Part shown: positions 1-9,090 of the stretch, one piece after another
Position numbering within the stretch: position 1 is the stretch's first letter
How the letters are laid out: each line of letters opens with the position of its first letter
Source: JAXGYV01 sp040772045
GTDB lineage: Bacteria > Actinomycetota > Thermoleophilia > UBA2241
Direction: 5' to 3'
Assembly (NCBI GenBank): GCA_040772045.1
Contig: JAXGYV010000001.1
Span: forward strand, 186,001 to 250,000
DNA: 64,000 nucleotides
Notes under the pieces: generated by a model
The model's database searches: none
What the model was told of the DNA's origin: nothing
The model's input: only the letters and a program-made list of their open reading frames with translations
Translations under genes and position numbers: made by a program

Positions 1-1764
1 GTCGATTACCAGCAGGATGTACGGGAGCGGCCTCTCGCCTTGTTTCTCGCGCATCCGGTTGAGGTCTTTCAGCGACTGCGCACCACCGGTGTTGGACATC
101 AGATCATAGCGACGTTCCATCTCGTGCACGATGTTCATGAGTACGGTGCCCGCCTTGCGCGGATCGGTCACCACCGGGGTGAGGAGGTGCGGAATGCCGT
201 CGAAATTCGACAGCTCGACCTTCTTAGGGTCGATGAGGATCATGCGTACCTGCTCGGGTGTCGCCCGCAGGAGGATCGAGCTGATGATGCAATTGATGCA
301 GGCACTCTTGCCCGATCCGGTGGTACCCGCCACCAGCAGGTGTACCATCTTGCGCAAGTCGGCGAGCACCGCCTTACCGGTGATGTCTTTTCCGAGCCAA
401 CAGGCCAGCGGAGACGCGCCATGAGGGAACGGGCCGTACACATCTCCCAGGGCGACGAAGCTCGGAGTTACATTCGGTACTTCGACCCCCACCGCCGTCT
501 TGCCCGGGATCGGGGCGAGCACGCGCACGTCAGTGGCGGCCAGCGAGTACGCGAGGTCGGCTTTGAGTGAAGTAACGCGACTCACCTTTATCCCTGGAGC
601 CAATTGGAGTTCGTAGCGAGTGACGCGCGGCCCCGTGACGGTATTGACCACGTTCGCCTGGACACCGAAGCTCTCCAGTGTGGTGACCAGCCTACGACTC
701 ACCTCGTCGATGGTCGCCGTCGTCTCCCCCGCGTTGCCGCCCAGACGGCGCAGCAAGGCGGGATCGGGCAACGTCCACACACGAGCGCTCGGCACCGGTG
801 CGAAGGCTGCCGCCCCCGGCTCGCTCGCCTCGTTAACGAGTGTGCGGAGCGACAGCTGGTCGTCGCCAGTGGCGGCGGCCTCCTTCTCCGCCTCCACCGA
901 GCACGCAGACACCTCATGCTCAATCGGCGCCTCCACGGGTACGCTCGCCATACCGTGATACAACTCAGGGGCGTCGCGTGCTCCATCGATCAATCGCGGT
1001 GCATGAATGGTTACACCGGGCATGTACTGCGTGGCATCTTCAATAGGGTCGCGAGCAACTAGTGTGGCATTTTGGGCACGTCTGGCACCCAATCGCGCCT
1101 GCAGCGCTTCCGTTGAGGCGCGTCCCTGCTCATGGAGCGTCTGCGCGGAACGCTTGGCAAAGCGGGTGGCCGCTGTAGCACCTCTCCGCGAGTGGCTCAG
1201 CCAGGCACCAAGCGAGGAGCCGGAAATGAGGAGTACACCCACCACGGCTGTCGCGACGACGAGCACCGCGGTGCCTATGCGGCCGAGAAGAAAGCCGACG
1301 CCTGCCCAGAGCAGCTCTCCCGCTGCCCCGCCGTGGGACCGCAGGTAGTCTCCGACGAAGAGGTCCTTGGGGCGAGAGCCCGGGAACACACCGAAGGTAT
1401 CGGCGGCGGCCGCCAACACGAATGCCGCGCACAGCACCGCGAGTCCCGCGGTGGCCGCCGGCAGTGGCCGGCGGCTTGGGCCGGCCAAGAGGACCGCGGC
1501 TCCGTACACGAGCAGCGGCGGTATCGCATAGGCCAGCAGTCCGAGCAGGTAGCGCAGCACATCGGTGAGGGCGCTCCCGAGAGCTCCTCCCCACCAGCCG
1601 AAGTACAAGACGAATGCCAGGAATACGGCGAGCGCGGCGCACACCACAGCCGTGATCTCCGTTGATGAGCGCCGTTCATGGGACCGCGCGCTCGCCTGCC
1701 CTCGTTTGGCGGAAGCTGATCGTGCGGTCGAAAGATTCCTGCGGCTGGCGTTGACGCTGGCCAT
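1..1764 (-). CDS. ftsK: FtsK/SpoIIIE-type DNA translocase (3' part outside window)
   Basis: This is a septum-anchored, ATP-driven DNA pump that clears chromosome ends from the division site. The reading frame opens with ATG at 1764 and is still open at base 1, giving 588 residues. A basic N-terminus is followed by hydrophobic membrane segments from about residue 42 (EITAVVCAALAVFLAF) to about residue 170. An acidic linker comes next, then the motor core. The Walker A motif AGTTGSGKSA has its lysine at residue 486, and the sequence breaks off in the Walker B strand (PYILLVID). The C-terminal end, including any gamma DNA-reading domain, lies outside the window. The gene starts 41 bases after the RNase J stop on the same strand, so the two are probably cotranscribed. 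Identification is firm; the exact paralogue (FtsK or SpoIIIE) cannot be settled here. Confidence 0.93.
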   Translation of the reverse strand, partial: MASVNASRRNLSTARSASAKRGQASARSHERRSSTEITAVVCAALAVFLAFVLYFGWWGGALGSALTDVLRYLLGLLAYAIPPLLVYGAAVLLAGPSRRPLPAATAGLAVLCAAFVLAAAADTFGVFPGSRPKDLFVGDYLRSHGGAAGELLWAGVGFLLGRIGTAVLVVATAVVGVLLISGSSLGAWLSHSRRGATAATRFAKRSAQTLHEQGRASTEALQARLGARRAQNATLVARDPIEDATQYMPGVTIHAPRLIDGARDAPELYHGMASVPVEAPIEHEVSACSVEAEKEAAATGDDQLSLRTLVNEASEPGAAAFAPVPSARVWTLPDPALLRRLGGNAGETTATIDEVSRRLVTTLESFGVQANVVNTVTGPRVTRYELQLAPGIKVSRVTSLKADLAYSLAATDVRVLAPIPGKTAVGVEVPNVTPSFVALGDVYGPFPHGASPLACWLGKDITGKAVLADLRKMVHLLVAGTTGSGKSACINCIISSILLRATPEQVRMILIDPKKVELSNFDGIPHLLTPVVTDPRKAGTVLMNIVHEMERRYDLMSNTGGAQSLKDLNRMREKQGERPLPYILLVID

Positions 1765-1805
1765 GCGTCCCTATTCGACGGCTGCCCCGCTAATCCCTCA
1801 TCCGA

Positions 1806-3467
1806 TCAGACCTCGACGATGACTGGCAGGACGAGGGGTTGCCGCCGCGTACGCTTGTGGATGAAGCGCCCCAGGACCTCAGAGACGTCTTCCTGTAGGA
1901 GACGCTGCCCGGTGATGTGCTCGCTGGCCAACTCTTGTAGCCTCTCAACAAGCTCGTCGCGGGCCTCTTGGAGGACCTGCGTGCGGAAATCGTCGTCGTA
2001 CAGGAAGCCACGCGCCTCGATCTCGGGTTCGGCCAGCAACTCGCCCGTCTGCACACTGATGGTGACCACCGCGATGAGAATGCCGTTCTCCGCCAGCCGC
2101 TGTCTGTCGCGCACTACGACATGTTCGGCACTGCCGAGCTCGAGGCCATCCACGTAGACCATGCCCGCGCGCACCTTGTCGGTCACCTCGGCCTTGTCCG
2201 GAGTGATGGACAGGACGTCGCCGTTCTCGAGGATGATGACGTGGTCGTCGGGCATGCCGGCCTGGCGAGCGAGATCGGCCTGCAGGTACTGATGGCGGTA
2301 CTCCCCGTGAGCTGGCAGGAAGAACCTGGGCTTCACGAGGTTGAGCAGCATGCGCTGGTCTTCCCGCGCGGCGTGGCCAGACACGTGGACGCCGGTCTCT
2401 GGTCCGTAGATAACACGTGCGCCGCCCTTGAGGAGGCGGTTGACGGTATTCATCACGCTGACTTCGTTCCCCGGAACCGGCTTTGCGGAGATCACCACGG
2501 TGTCACCCGGCTCGAGCGCCACTTGTGGGTGGTCGTCGTACGCCATACGCGAGAGCGCGGAGAGAGGCTCTCCCTGGCTCCCCGTGGTGAGGATCAACAG
2601 TCGCTCGGGAGGATAATCGTCGATCTCGGTCAGTCGAATCATCGCCCCCTCCGGCACGTCCAGATAGCCGAGATTGCGAGAGATATTGACGTTCTTGACC
2701 ATCGATCTTCCAGAGACCGCGAAGACGCGGCCGTGCAGATGAGCGATGTGGATCGCCTGTTGAATGCGGTGGATATTGCTGGCAAAGCTGGCCATGATGA
2801 CCCGACCCTCGGCCTCGGCGAAGATCTGGTGAAACGCGTGGCCGACCTGGCTTTCCGAACCGCTGGACCCCTCCACGTCGGCATTGGTGGAATCGGCCAG
2901 GAGTACCAGCACTCCCTCGTCGCCAAGCCGCGCCAGGCTGTTGACATCGGTGATCCGTCCGTCGATGGGCGTGTGATCGAACTTGTAGTCGCCGGAGTGC
3001 ACCAGCGTGCCCAGCGGTGTCCGCAGCACGATCGCCAGGCTGTCGGGCACGCTGTGGCTGACGGCGACGAAACCGACGTCGAACGGGCCCAGCCGGAACC
3101 GCGAGGACTCGCTCACCTCGTTGATATCGACGCACTTGAGCAGCCCATGCTCGTCGAGTTTGGATTTGGCAAACGCCAGCGTGAGACGACTCCCGTAGAC
3201 TGGCACGTTCACGTCACGCAGCACGAAGGGCAGCGCTCCGAAATGATCCTCATGGCCGTGGGTGAGCAGAATGCCCAGGATATCGTCCTGGCGAGAGCGT
3301 AGGTACGAGATATCGGGGAGCACCAGATCGATCCCCAGCATCTCATCGCGCGGAAATGCAAGGCCGCAATCGATGACCACGATCTTGCCGCCGAACTCGA
3401 CCACCGTGAGGTTCTTGCCAATCTCGCCCATTCCGCCCAGCGGGATGATGCGCAGAGGCCGACTCAT
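1806..3467 (-). CDS. rnj: Ribonuclease J
   Basis: RNase J is a metallo-beta-lactamase/beta-CASP enzyme with 5'-to-3' exonuclease and endonuclease activity in mRNA decay and rRNA maturation. The 553-residue length is normal. The zinc-binding motif HGHEDH lies at residues 70-75. Further family marks are LLADSTNAD in the beta-CASP region, TGSQGEPLSA and PAHGEYRH. The C-terminal domain ends in LPVIVEV. The ATG at 3467 follows a purine-rich site (GAGGAGCGAG). The gene lies between dapA upstream and ftsK downstream, an order common in Gram-positive lineages. With pnp 5 kb away, the window carries two main RNA-decay nucleases of the cell. Confidence 0.96.
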   Translation of the reverse strand: MSRPLRIIPLGGMGEIGKNLTVVEFGGKIVVIDCGLAFPRDEMLGIDLVLPDISYLRSRQDDILGILLTHGHEDHFGALPFVLRDVNVPVYGSRLTLAFAKSKLDEHGLLKCVDINEVSESSRFRLGPFDVGFVAVSHSVPDSLAIVLRTPLGTLVHSGDYKFDHTPIDGRITDVNSLARLGDEGVLVLLADSTNADVEGSSGSESQVGHAFHQIFAEAEGRVIMASFASNIHRIQQAIHIAHLHGRVFAVSGRSMVKNVNISRNLGYLDVPEGAMIRLTEIDDYPPERLLILTTGSQGEPLSALSRMAYDDHPQVALEPGDTVVISAKPVPGNEVSVMNTVNRLLKGGARVIYGPETGVHVSGHAAREDQRMLLNLVKPRFFLPAHGEYRHQYLQADLARQAGMPDDHVIILENGDVLSITPDKAEVTDKVRAGMVYVDGLELGSAEHVVVRDRQRLAENGILIAVVTISVQTGELLAEPEIEARGFLYDDDFRTQVLQEARDELVERLQELASEHITGQRLLQEDVSEVLGRFIHKRTRRQPLVLPVIVEV

Positions 3468-3522
3468 CGGAGCTCGCTCCTCTGCTGGGCGTCGTGCCGC
3501 AGTCTATCGCCCGCCGACGGGC

Positions 3523-4401
3523 TCACAGGAGGCCCGCCCTCCGCAGCTCGGCGGCGAGGGCGTCGCGTTCCTCTCGATCGGCCGCCACCAGCGGCGGACG
3601 CAGGCCGCCGGCCGGGCGCCCGAGGAGCTCCAGCGCGGCCTTCACGAGGATGGGGTTGGTAGTGGCGAACAGCGCTGCATAGAGGGGATCGAGCTCTTGC
3701 GTGAGCGCCTCCGCTCGCGAGACCTCGCCGGCGCGCATGAGCTTCACAACCTCCGCCATGCGAACGCCCACTACGTGGCTGGCGACACAGATACCGCCGG
3801 CGCCGCCCATTTTGAGCACATCGAGCAGCATGTCGTCGTTCCCCGCATAGAGCGCGAGGTCACAGAGCTCGCGAAGTCTGCGCGACTGTTCGAGATCGGG
3901 GTTCGCCTGCTTAACGGCCACGATGTTCTCGATGGCCGCCAGCTCGGCCAGGAGCTCGGGCGGTAGATTCACCACACAGCGCGAGGGGATGTTGTAGATG
4001 ATCACCGGCAGAGACGTGGCGGCGGCGATAGTCTGGAAGTGGAGCAACAGGCCGCGAGCGGGCGGCTTGTTGTAGTACGGGGTTACCAGCAGCACAGCTT
4101 GAGCCCCAGCGGCCTCCGCGCGCTTCGTGAGCGCTACGCTGTGCTCTGTGTCGTTGGAGCCCGTCCCCGCGACGACCAGCGCACGACCCTTGACGGTGCC
4201 GAGCACCACTCGAAGCAGCTCGATCTTCTCGTCGTCCGTGAGGGTGGGAGATTCCCCCGTGGTACCGGCGACCACCAGACCGTCCGAGCCGTGAGACACC
4301 AGGTCGTCGGCCAGCGAGGCAAGACGATCGTAGTCGACGCGCAATGTTGCATCAAAAGGAGTGACCATCGCGGTCACGATACTGCCGAGGTTGGGGTTCA
4401 T
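3523..4401 (-). CDS. dapA: 4-hydroxy-tetrahydrodipicolinate synthase
   Basis: DapA condenses pyruvate with aspartate semialdehyde, the first committed step towards lysine and diaminopimelate. The 292-residue sequence is a class I TIM-barrel aldolase. It has the pyruvate-binding loop GTTGESPTL (about residues 46-54), the catalytic tyrosine in IIYNIPSR (Tyr136) and the Schiff-base lysine in VAVKQANPD (Lys164). The ATG at 4401 has a strong GGGAGG ribosome site a few bases upstream. It follows dapB by 46 bases, so two consecutive pathway enzymes are made from one message. Nothing in the sequence looks degraded. Confidence 0.97.
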   Translation of the reverse strand: MNPNLGSIVTAMVTPFDATLRVDYDRLASLADDLVSHGSDGLVVAGTTGESPTLTDDEKIELLRVVLGTVKGRALVVAGTGSNDTEHSVALTKRAEAAGAQAVLLVTPYYNKPPARGLLLHFQTIAAATSLPVIIYNIPSRCVVNLPPELLAELAAIENIVAVKQANPDLEQSRRLRELCDLALYAGNDDMLLDVLKMGGAGGICVASHVVGVRMAEVVKLMRAGEVSRAEALTQELDPLYAALFATTNPILVKAALELLGRPAGGLRPPLVAADREERDALAAELRRAGLL

Positions 4402-4447
4402 GGCGCCTCCCTGTCCTCCTGGCCTCAGTGGTGGAAATGGTCGGTGG

Positions 4448-5212
4448 TCATAGCAGGATGTTCTCCAAGCCCACCACCGGCTCCTTGAGCGATGGCACGG
4501 CGCGTATCGCGAGCAACACGCCCGCCATGAATGACTCGCGCGAGAGCGAGTCGTGCCGCAGAGTCAGCAGCTCTCCCGTCCCGCCGAAGAGCACCTCTTG
4601 GTGAGCGACGAGGCCGGGCAGGCGCACACTGTGTACCGTTACGGGCCCCGTCTGCAGCCCTCGCGCGGGGCTCGCGCTTGGCACCTTCGGCGGGAGGATG
4701 CTGCCCCCCTCAGCCGCCGTTATGAGGTTCGCGGTATGGAGTGCCGTACCGGAGGGCGCATCGACCTTGCCATCGTGGTGGAGCTCGATGATCTCGGCGT
4801 GCTGAAAATACCGCGCGGCCTCGCGCGCGAATCGCATGAGCAGCGCCGCGCCCAACGAGAAGTTGGGCGCCACGAGGAGCCCGGTTCCACTTGCGCGCGA
4901 GAGCTCACACAGCTCCTCGAGCTGCGGGGCGGTGAGTCCAGTAGCACCCACGACCGTGTGCACACCGGCCTCCAAAAGCGCCCGCGTGTTGGCGAACACG
5001 CTCGCCGGCGTGCTGAACTCGACGGCCACGCGTGGCGCGGTGTTCTCCAGCGCCTCCGCTACAGTGGCGAAGGTTGGAGCTGGAGTTTGCGTATTCGGAG
5101 CGAATGCCGGGTCGATGACCGCGACCAGCCGCAGATCGTCCTGCTCGGCGACGGTGCTCGCGCTGAGGGAACCCATGCGTCCCGCGCCGCCGACAACGGC
5201 TACGGCGATCAC
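4448..5212 (-). CDS. dapB: 4-hydroxy-tetrahydrodipicolinate reductase
   Basis: DapB reduces the DapA product with NAD(P)H in diaminopimelate/lysine synthesis. I place the start at GTG 5212, where it overlaps the stop of the M16 peptidase as GTGA. The longer frame to 5287 would add 25 residues before the Rossmann motif and has no family support. The 254-residue protein begins VIAVAVVGGAGRMGS, the dinucleotide-binding loop. It carries the family signature ELHHDGKVDAPSGTA with the catalytic His pair and Lys. A hydrophobic GATGL strand and the C-terminal GVLLAIRAVP helix match the family. It is translationally coupled to the gene upstream and followed by dapA. Confidence 0.95.
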   Translation of the reverse strand: MIAVAVVGGAGRMGSLSASTVAEQDDLRLVAVIDPAFAPNTQTPAPTFATVAEALENTAPRVAVEFSTPASVFANTRALLEAGVHTVVGATGLTAPQLEELCELSRASGTGLLVAPNFSLGAALLMRFAREAARYFQHAEIIELHHDGKVDAPSGTALHTANLITAAEGGSILPPKVPSASPARGLQTGPVTVHSVRLPGLVAHQEVLFGGTGELLTLRHDSLSRESFMAGVLLAIRAVPSLKEPVVGLENILL

Positions 5213-6477
5213 GACGCCACCCACTCGAACCCGGGCACCGCGTGGCGATACGGCCCTGGCTGGGGCCCTATACAAGCGGCCGACCACCTGGTTGGATCGT
5301 AGTACTCGGCTGCCACCTCAGCTACTTCACCGAGCGTGACCGAGGCGATGCATTCTACGACCTCGTCCACGGTCAGCACCGGCATGTCGAACAGGATCGA
5401 CCTTCCCAGAGCCTGCATGCGGCTCTGGGGGCTCTCCATGCTCAAGACGAGCTGACCCTTGAGGTGGTTCTTAGCGCGCGCTATCTCCTCCGCCGGTACG
5501 TGATCGACGATGCTCTGGAGCTCCCGCAGAATGAGGCCAATGGCTTCTTCCGCGCTCTCCTCACGTGACCCGAAGTAGACCCCCGCCAGCCCGATGTCGC
5601 TATAGAGCGACGTGTAGGAGTACACCGAGTACGCAAGGCCACGGATGTCTCGCACCTCCTGAAACAGGCGCGAACTCCACGAGCCCCCCAGGAGAGCATC
5701 GACGACCCACAAGGCGTAGCGTCGCGGATCGCCGCGGCTGGGCGCCGGCCCGCCGAGGCACACGTGGTACTGCTCCGTATCCTTCTGAGCGAAGGCGGCC
5801 ACGTGGCGCGGGCGGTGCTCGACAGGCTCGCGCGGCGGCTGCCACGCGCGATCGCGTGGTGAGAAGTGCCGCTCCACGAGAGTGCAGAGTCGCTCGTGAT
5901 CGACGTTGCCGGCGGCCGCCACCACGAGCGCACCGTTTACGTAGTGCCCCTCGTGGTACGCCGCCACGGCCGCCGTGGTCTGGGCTCGTAGGCTTTCGGA
6001 GTAGCCGATGACCGGACGTCCCAGCGGATGGCCGCCGAACACCGTTGCCGTGAGACGATCGTGGATCAGGTCGGGAGGCGAGTCCTCGTACATGGCCACC
6101 TCCTCGAGCACAACCTCGCGTTCCGCGTCCAGGTTGCTGAACGACGGCCGCGTGACCATCTCGGCGAGCACGGCGAACGCGCGGTCGAGATGTTCGTCGA
6201 GGAACCGGGCGTGCACCAGCGTGTATTCCTTCGAGGTCAGGGCGTTGGGCTCCCCGCCCATCTCGTCGAAGATCCGCGCGATGTCGTAAGCCGAGTAGTG
6301 ATCGGTACCCTTGAATAGCAGGTGTTCGATGAAATGCGAGATCCCCGCTTGCGACTCGGACTCGCCGCGTGAGCCCGAGTCGATCCATATGCCGAGCGCG
6401 ATGGATCGCACACCCTGGAAGCGTTCGCTGACCACCCGCACTCCGCTGGGGAGTCTCGTGAGCTGATACAGCTCCAT
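5209..6477 (-). CDS. M16 family zinc peptidase (pitrilysin/processing-peptidase type)
   Basis: This is a predicted zinc metalloprotease of the M16B type, single-domain length at 422 residues. The inverted zinc motif HFIEH is at residues 48-52 (His48, Glu51, His52). The downstream metal-ligand glutamate lies in LEEVAMYEDSP, and the C-terminal half holds the R/Y pair region (SSRLFQEVRD, LAYSVYSY) typical of the family. There is no signal peptide, so it is probably cytoplasmic. Its place between pnp and dapB is widely conserved, but its substrate is unknown. The ATG at 6477 begins 18 bases after the pnp stop. Its stop overlaps the dapB GTG start. Confidence 0.93.
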   Translation of the reverse strand: MELYQLTRLPSGVRVVSERFQGVRSIALGIWIDSGSRGESESQAGISHFIEHLLFKGTDHYSAYDIARIFDEMGGEPNALTSKEYTLVHARFLDEHLDRAFAVLAEMVTRPSFSNLDAEREVVLEEVAMYEDSPPDLIHDRLTATVFGGHPLGRPVIGYSESLRAQTTAAVAAYHEGHYVNGALVVAAAGNVDHERLCTLVERHFSPRDRAWQPPREPVEHRPRHVAAFAQKDTEQYHVCLGGPAPSRGDPRRYALWVVDALLGGSWSSRLFQEVRDIRGLAYSVYSYTSLYSDIGLAGVYFGSREESAEEAIGLILRELQSIVDHVPAEEIARAKNHLKGQLVLSMESPQSRMQALGRSILFDMPVLTVDEVVECIASVTLGEVAEVAAEYYDPTRWSAACIGPQPGPYRHAVPGFEWVAS

Positions 6478-6495
6478 GAGCCGTTCCCGAGCCGC

Positions 6496-8586
6496 TCAGT
6501 CGGCTTCCGGCAGTTTCAGTGGTTTGAGACCGATCCGGCCGCGCGCTTTGTCTACCTCGACCACTTCGACGGTGACCACATCGCCGCGTTTCACCACGTC
6601 CTCAACCTTCTCGATGCGGCCCTTCTTGCCCAGCTGCGATATGTGAATGAGGCCGTCTGTACCCTTCTTGAGCTCGACGAACGCGCCGAATGTGGTGGTC
6701 TTGACGACCTTACCCGTGTACACATCGCCGACCTCGATGTCTTTGGTCATCGAGGTGATGCGTGCGATGACCGCTTCCGCGGCCTCCTGATCCGGAGCGC
6801 AGATGAAGATGGTGCCGTCGTCTTCGATGTCGATGCTCACATCGAACTCTTCGGTCATGCCGCGAATCGTCTCGCCCCCCTTGCCGATGACCAGGCCGAT
6901 CTGATCCGGATTGATCTGCAACGTGAAGATGCGCGGCGCGTACTGTGAGAGCTCACCGCGCGCCTGCGGCAGCACGTCCAGCATCTTGTCCAAGATGAAG
7001 AGACGTGCGCGACGCGCTTGGTCGAGAGCCTCTTCGAGGATCTCGAAGGTAACCCCGCTGATCTTGATATCCATCTGCAGGGCAGTGATGCCCCCCGCGG
7101 TACCGGCGACCTTGAAGTCCATGTCGCCCAGATGGTCCTCCACGCCAGCGATATCCGTCAGCACGATGTGATGATCGCCCTCTTTGATGAGCCCCATGGC
7201 AATACCCGCGACGGGCGCCGCGATGTGCACCCCGGCATCCATGAGGGCCAACGTGGAGGCACACACGCTGGCCATCGACGAGGAGCCGTTGCTCTCCAGG
7301 ATCTCGGATACCAGACGAATGGTGTACGGAAATTCCTCTTCTGCTGGAATCACCGGCAGCAGGGCCCGCTCCGCCAGAGCGCCGTGGCCGATGTCGCGAC
7401 GCTTTGGCCCCCGCATGAAGCCAGTCTCGCCCACGGAGAAGGGCGGGAAGTTGTAGTGGTGGATGTAGCGCTTGTAGTCCTCGATGCCGATGCTATCGAT
7501 GCGCTGGTGCTCGCCGGCCGCGCCGAGGGTGAGCAGCGTGAGCGCCTGCGTTTGCCCCCTCGTGAACAAGGCGCTGCCGTGCGTGCGCGGCATGATGCCG
7601 ACCTCGCACGTAATCGGACGGATCTCGTCGCTGCCGCGACCGTCGGGACGGCGCTTCTCTACGGCGATACGACGCCGGATAGTGTCTCGCTCGAGCTTGG
7701 CGAAGGCGCGATTGACTTGTGCCAGCCGCTCGGCCTCGGGATCGGCGCCGCTCAGAGCCTCGACGACTGCCTCGCGGAGCTTCACCGTCGCGTCTTGCCG
7801 CTCCAGCTTGTCTTGGATTTGCGTGACGCGATCGATGTCCGCGCCGAACGCCGCCGACACCTCAGCGAGCACGCCCTCGTCGATGGTCCACGGCTGCACG
7901 TTCCACTTGGGTCTGCCGGCTTGCTCCTGTAACTTGAGCTGCAGCTCCACGAGCTTCTGGATCTCGGCTCGCGCGACCTCGAGGGCGTCCAGTACCTGGC
8001 GCTCCGTGGCCTCCTTGGCACCGGCCTCGACCATAACTACCGCGTCGCGTGTTCCGCTCACGATTAAGTCGAGCGTGGCGCCCTCCGTGTCTTCCATAGG
8101 GGGGTTGACCACGTACTCGCCATCGATGAGCCCCACTCGCACGGCGCCGAGTGGCCCCAGGAACGGGATGTCGGAGATGGTGAGTGCGGCCGAGGCGCCC
8201 AGCATGGCGAGGACGTCGTAGGCGTTCTCGTGATCAACGGAGAGCACCGTGGCCACGATCTGCACCTCGTTCATGAAGCCCTTGGGGAAGAGCGGCCGCA
8301 CTGGGCGGTCGATCTGCCGTGCCGTCAGCGTAGCCTTGTCGGTGGGCCGTGACTCGCGTTTGATGAAGCCGCCGGGGATCTTTCCGGCAGCATACATACG
8401 TTCCTCTACATCTACGGTGAGGGGGAAAAAGTCTTGGCCTTCGCGGGCCTCTTGGCGCGCCGTGGCGGTGACCAGCACAACAGTGTCGCCACAGCGCACG
8501 AGAACGGCCCCGTTCGCTTGCTTGGCAAGGCGTCCGGTCTCGAGGGAGACAGTCTTGCCTCCGATCTCGGTTTCGACAACGATCAT
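6496..8586 (-). CDS. pnp: Polyribonucleotide nucleotidyltransferase (PNPase)
   Basis: PNPase degrades RNA 3'-to-5' by phosphorolysis, releasing nucleoside diphosphates. The 696-residue protein has the full architecture: two RNase PH domains (the second with GRGSDEIRPI and FTRGQTQAL) separated by a helical domain, then a KH domain with GKGGETIRG near residue 560. A C-terminal S1 domain follows (GDVYTGKVVKTTTFGAFVEL). The catalytic region MDFKVAGT and TALQMDIK is intact. The gene is directly downstream of rpsO, the arrangement also known from E. coli. The intervening 105 bases can form a hairpin that could serve in autoregulation. ATG 8586 is preceded by a purine-rich stretch (GAGAGAGAAGG). Confidence 0.98.
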   Translation of the reverse strand: MIVVETEIGGKTVSLETGRLAKQANGAVLVRCGDTVVLVTATARQEAREGQDFFPLTVDVEERMYAAGKIPGGFIKRESRPTDKATLTARQIDRPVRPLFPKGFMNEVQIVATVLSVDHENAYDVLAMLGASAALTISDIPFLGPLGAVRVGLIDGEYVVNPPMEDTEGATLDLIVSGTRDAVVMVEAGAKEATERQVLDALEVARAEIQKLVELQLKLQEQAGRPKWNVQPWTIDEGVLAEVSAAFGADIDRVTQIQDKLERQDATVKLREAVVEALSGADPEAERLAQVNRAFAKLERDTIRRRIAVEKRRPDGRGSDEIRPITCEVGIMPRTHGSALFTRGQTQALTLLTLGAAGEHQRIDSIGIEDYKRYIHHYNFPPFSVGETGFMRGPKRRDIGHGALAERALLPVIPAEEEFPYTIRLVSEILESNGSSSMASVCASTLALMDAGVHIAAPVAGIAMGLIKEGDHHIVLTDIAGVEDHLGDMDFKVAGTAGGITALQMDIKISGVTFEILEEALDQARRARLFILDKMLDVLPQARGELSQYAPRIFTLQINPDQIGLVIGKGGETIRGMTEEFDVSIDIEDDGTIFICAPDQEAAEAVIARITSMTKDIEVGDVYTGKVVKTTTFGAFVELKKGTDGLIHISQLGKKGRIEKVEDVVKRGDVVTVEVVEVDKARGRIGLKPLKLPEAD

Positions 8587-8611
8587 TTCTTCTTACCTTC
8601 TCTCTCTGAAC

Positions 8612-8636
8612 GGCCGCCGCCGAAGTGCGGTCGGCC
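8612..8636 (-). promoter_or_regulatory. Hairpin in the rpsO-pnp spacer (candidate pnp leader element)
   Basis: In the transcript, GGCCG-A-CCG can pair with CGG-CGGCC, giving an 8-bp GC stem with one bulged base. It lies 26 bases before the pnp ATG. No U-run follows, so it is not an obvious terminator. Leader hairpins at this position control pnp through RNase cleavage in enterobacteria. The same role here is only a suggestion. The rest of 8587-8691 shows no gene. Confidence 0.4.
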
Positions 8637-8691
8637 CGTCGTGATACGCGAAATCCGGAAGCGATGCTGCTGGTACGCCCGGAGGCCGTAA

Positions 8692-8961
8692 CTACTTGCG
8701 CAGCTCGAGCTCTTTGATGATGGCGCGATACCGTTCCATATCGCTCGCCTGCAGGTAGTTGAGCAGGCGACGACGATGCCCGACCATCTTGAGCAGACCA
8801 CGGCGAGAATGGTGGTCCTTCTTATGGGTCTTGAGATGTTCGGTGAGGGTATCGATGCGTTTGGATAGTAGCGCGATCTGTACCTCTGGAGAGCCAGTAT
8901 CGCCTTCATGCTTAGCGAATTTGGCGATGATCTGCTGCTTTGCAGCCGTTGCGAGTGCCAT
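8692..8961 (-). CDS. rpsO: 30S ribosomal protein S15
   Basis: S15 is a primary binder of the central domain of 16S rRNA and forms an intersubunit bridge. The 89-residue length is exact for the family. The helical signature LKTHKKDHHSRRGLLKMVGHRR sits in the middle and the end reads YRAIIKELELRK. The ATG at 8961 follows an unusually strong ribosome site, GGGAGGTGA, which is itself part of a small hairpin in the leader. The gene lies between ribF and pnp, a common order. Confidence 0.99.
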   Translation of the reverse strand: MALATAAKQQIIAKFAKHEGDTGSPEVQIALLSKRIDTLTEHLKTHKKDHHSRRGLLKMVGHRRRLLNYLQASDMERYRAIIKELELRK

Positions 8962-9090
8962 GGAGATTCACCTCCCTTGCGGGATGATCCGGAGACCCAG
9001 TACCGGGCTGGCTACCCGGAACCGAGAAGCGGTCGCCGGGTACACTACCACAGGGTACGGTGGGCAGAAACCCGCCGCTCGCCCTCGCCC
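8962..9090 (-). promoter_or_regulatory. rpsO leader with stem-loops around the ribosome binding site
   Basis: The ribosome site of rpsO is inside a short hairpin, UCCC-GCAA-GGGA (8973-8984), closed by a GNRA-type tetraloop. The GGAG of the site could alternatively pair with CTCC directly before the ATG. Further upstream, 9014-9041 can form ACCCGG/CCGGGT with an inner CCG/CGG stem. That stem competes with CCGGG/CCCGG just downstream. S15 represses its own mRNA through structured leaders in several phyla. The layout suggests such a control, but I cannot match it to a named S15 leader class. TGGTAGTGT (around 9043-9051) could be an extended -10. Confidence 0.45.

Noticed and set aside
1968..3302. 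Long plus-strand frame opposite RNase J
   Set aside because: It is antisense to a clear RNase J gene, has no domain or ribosome site and reflects GC-rich codon bias. The same holds for other long antisense frames such as 42077-43468 and 56946-58244.
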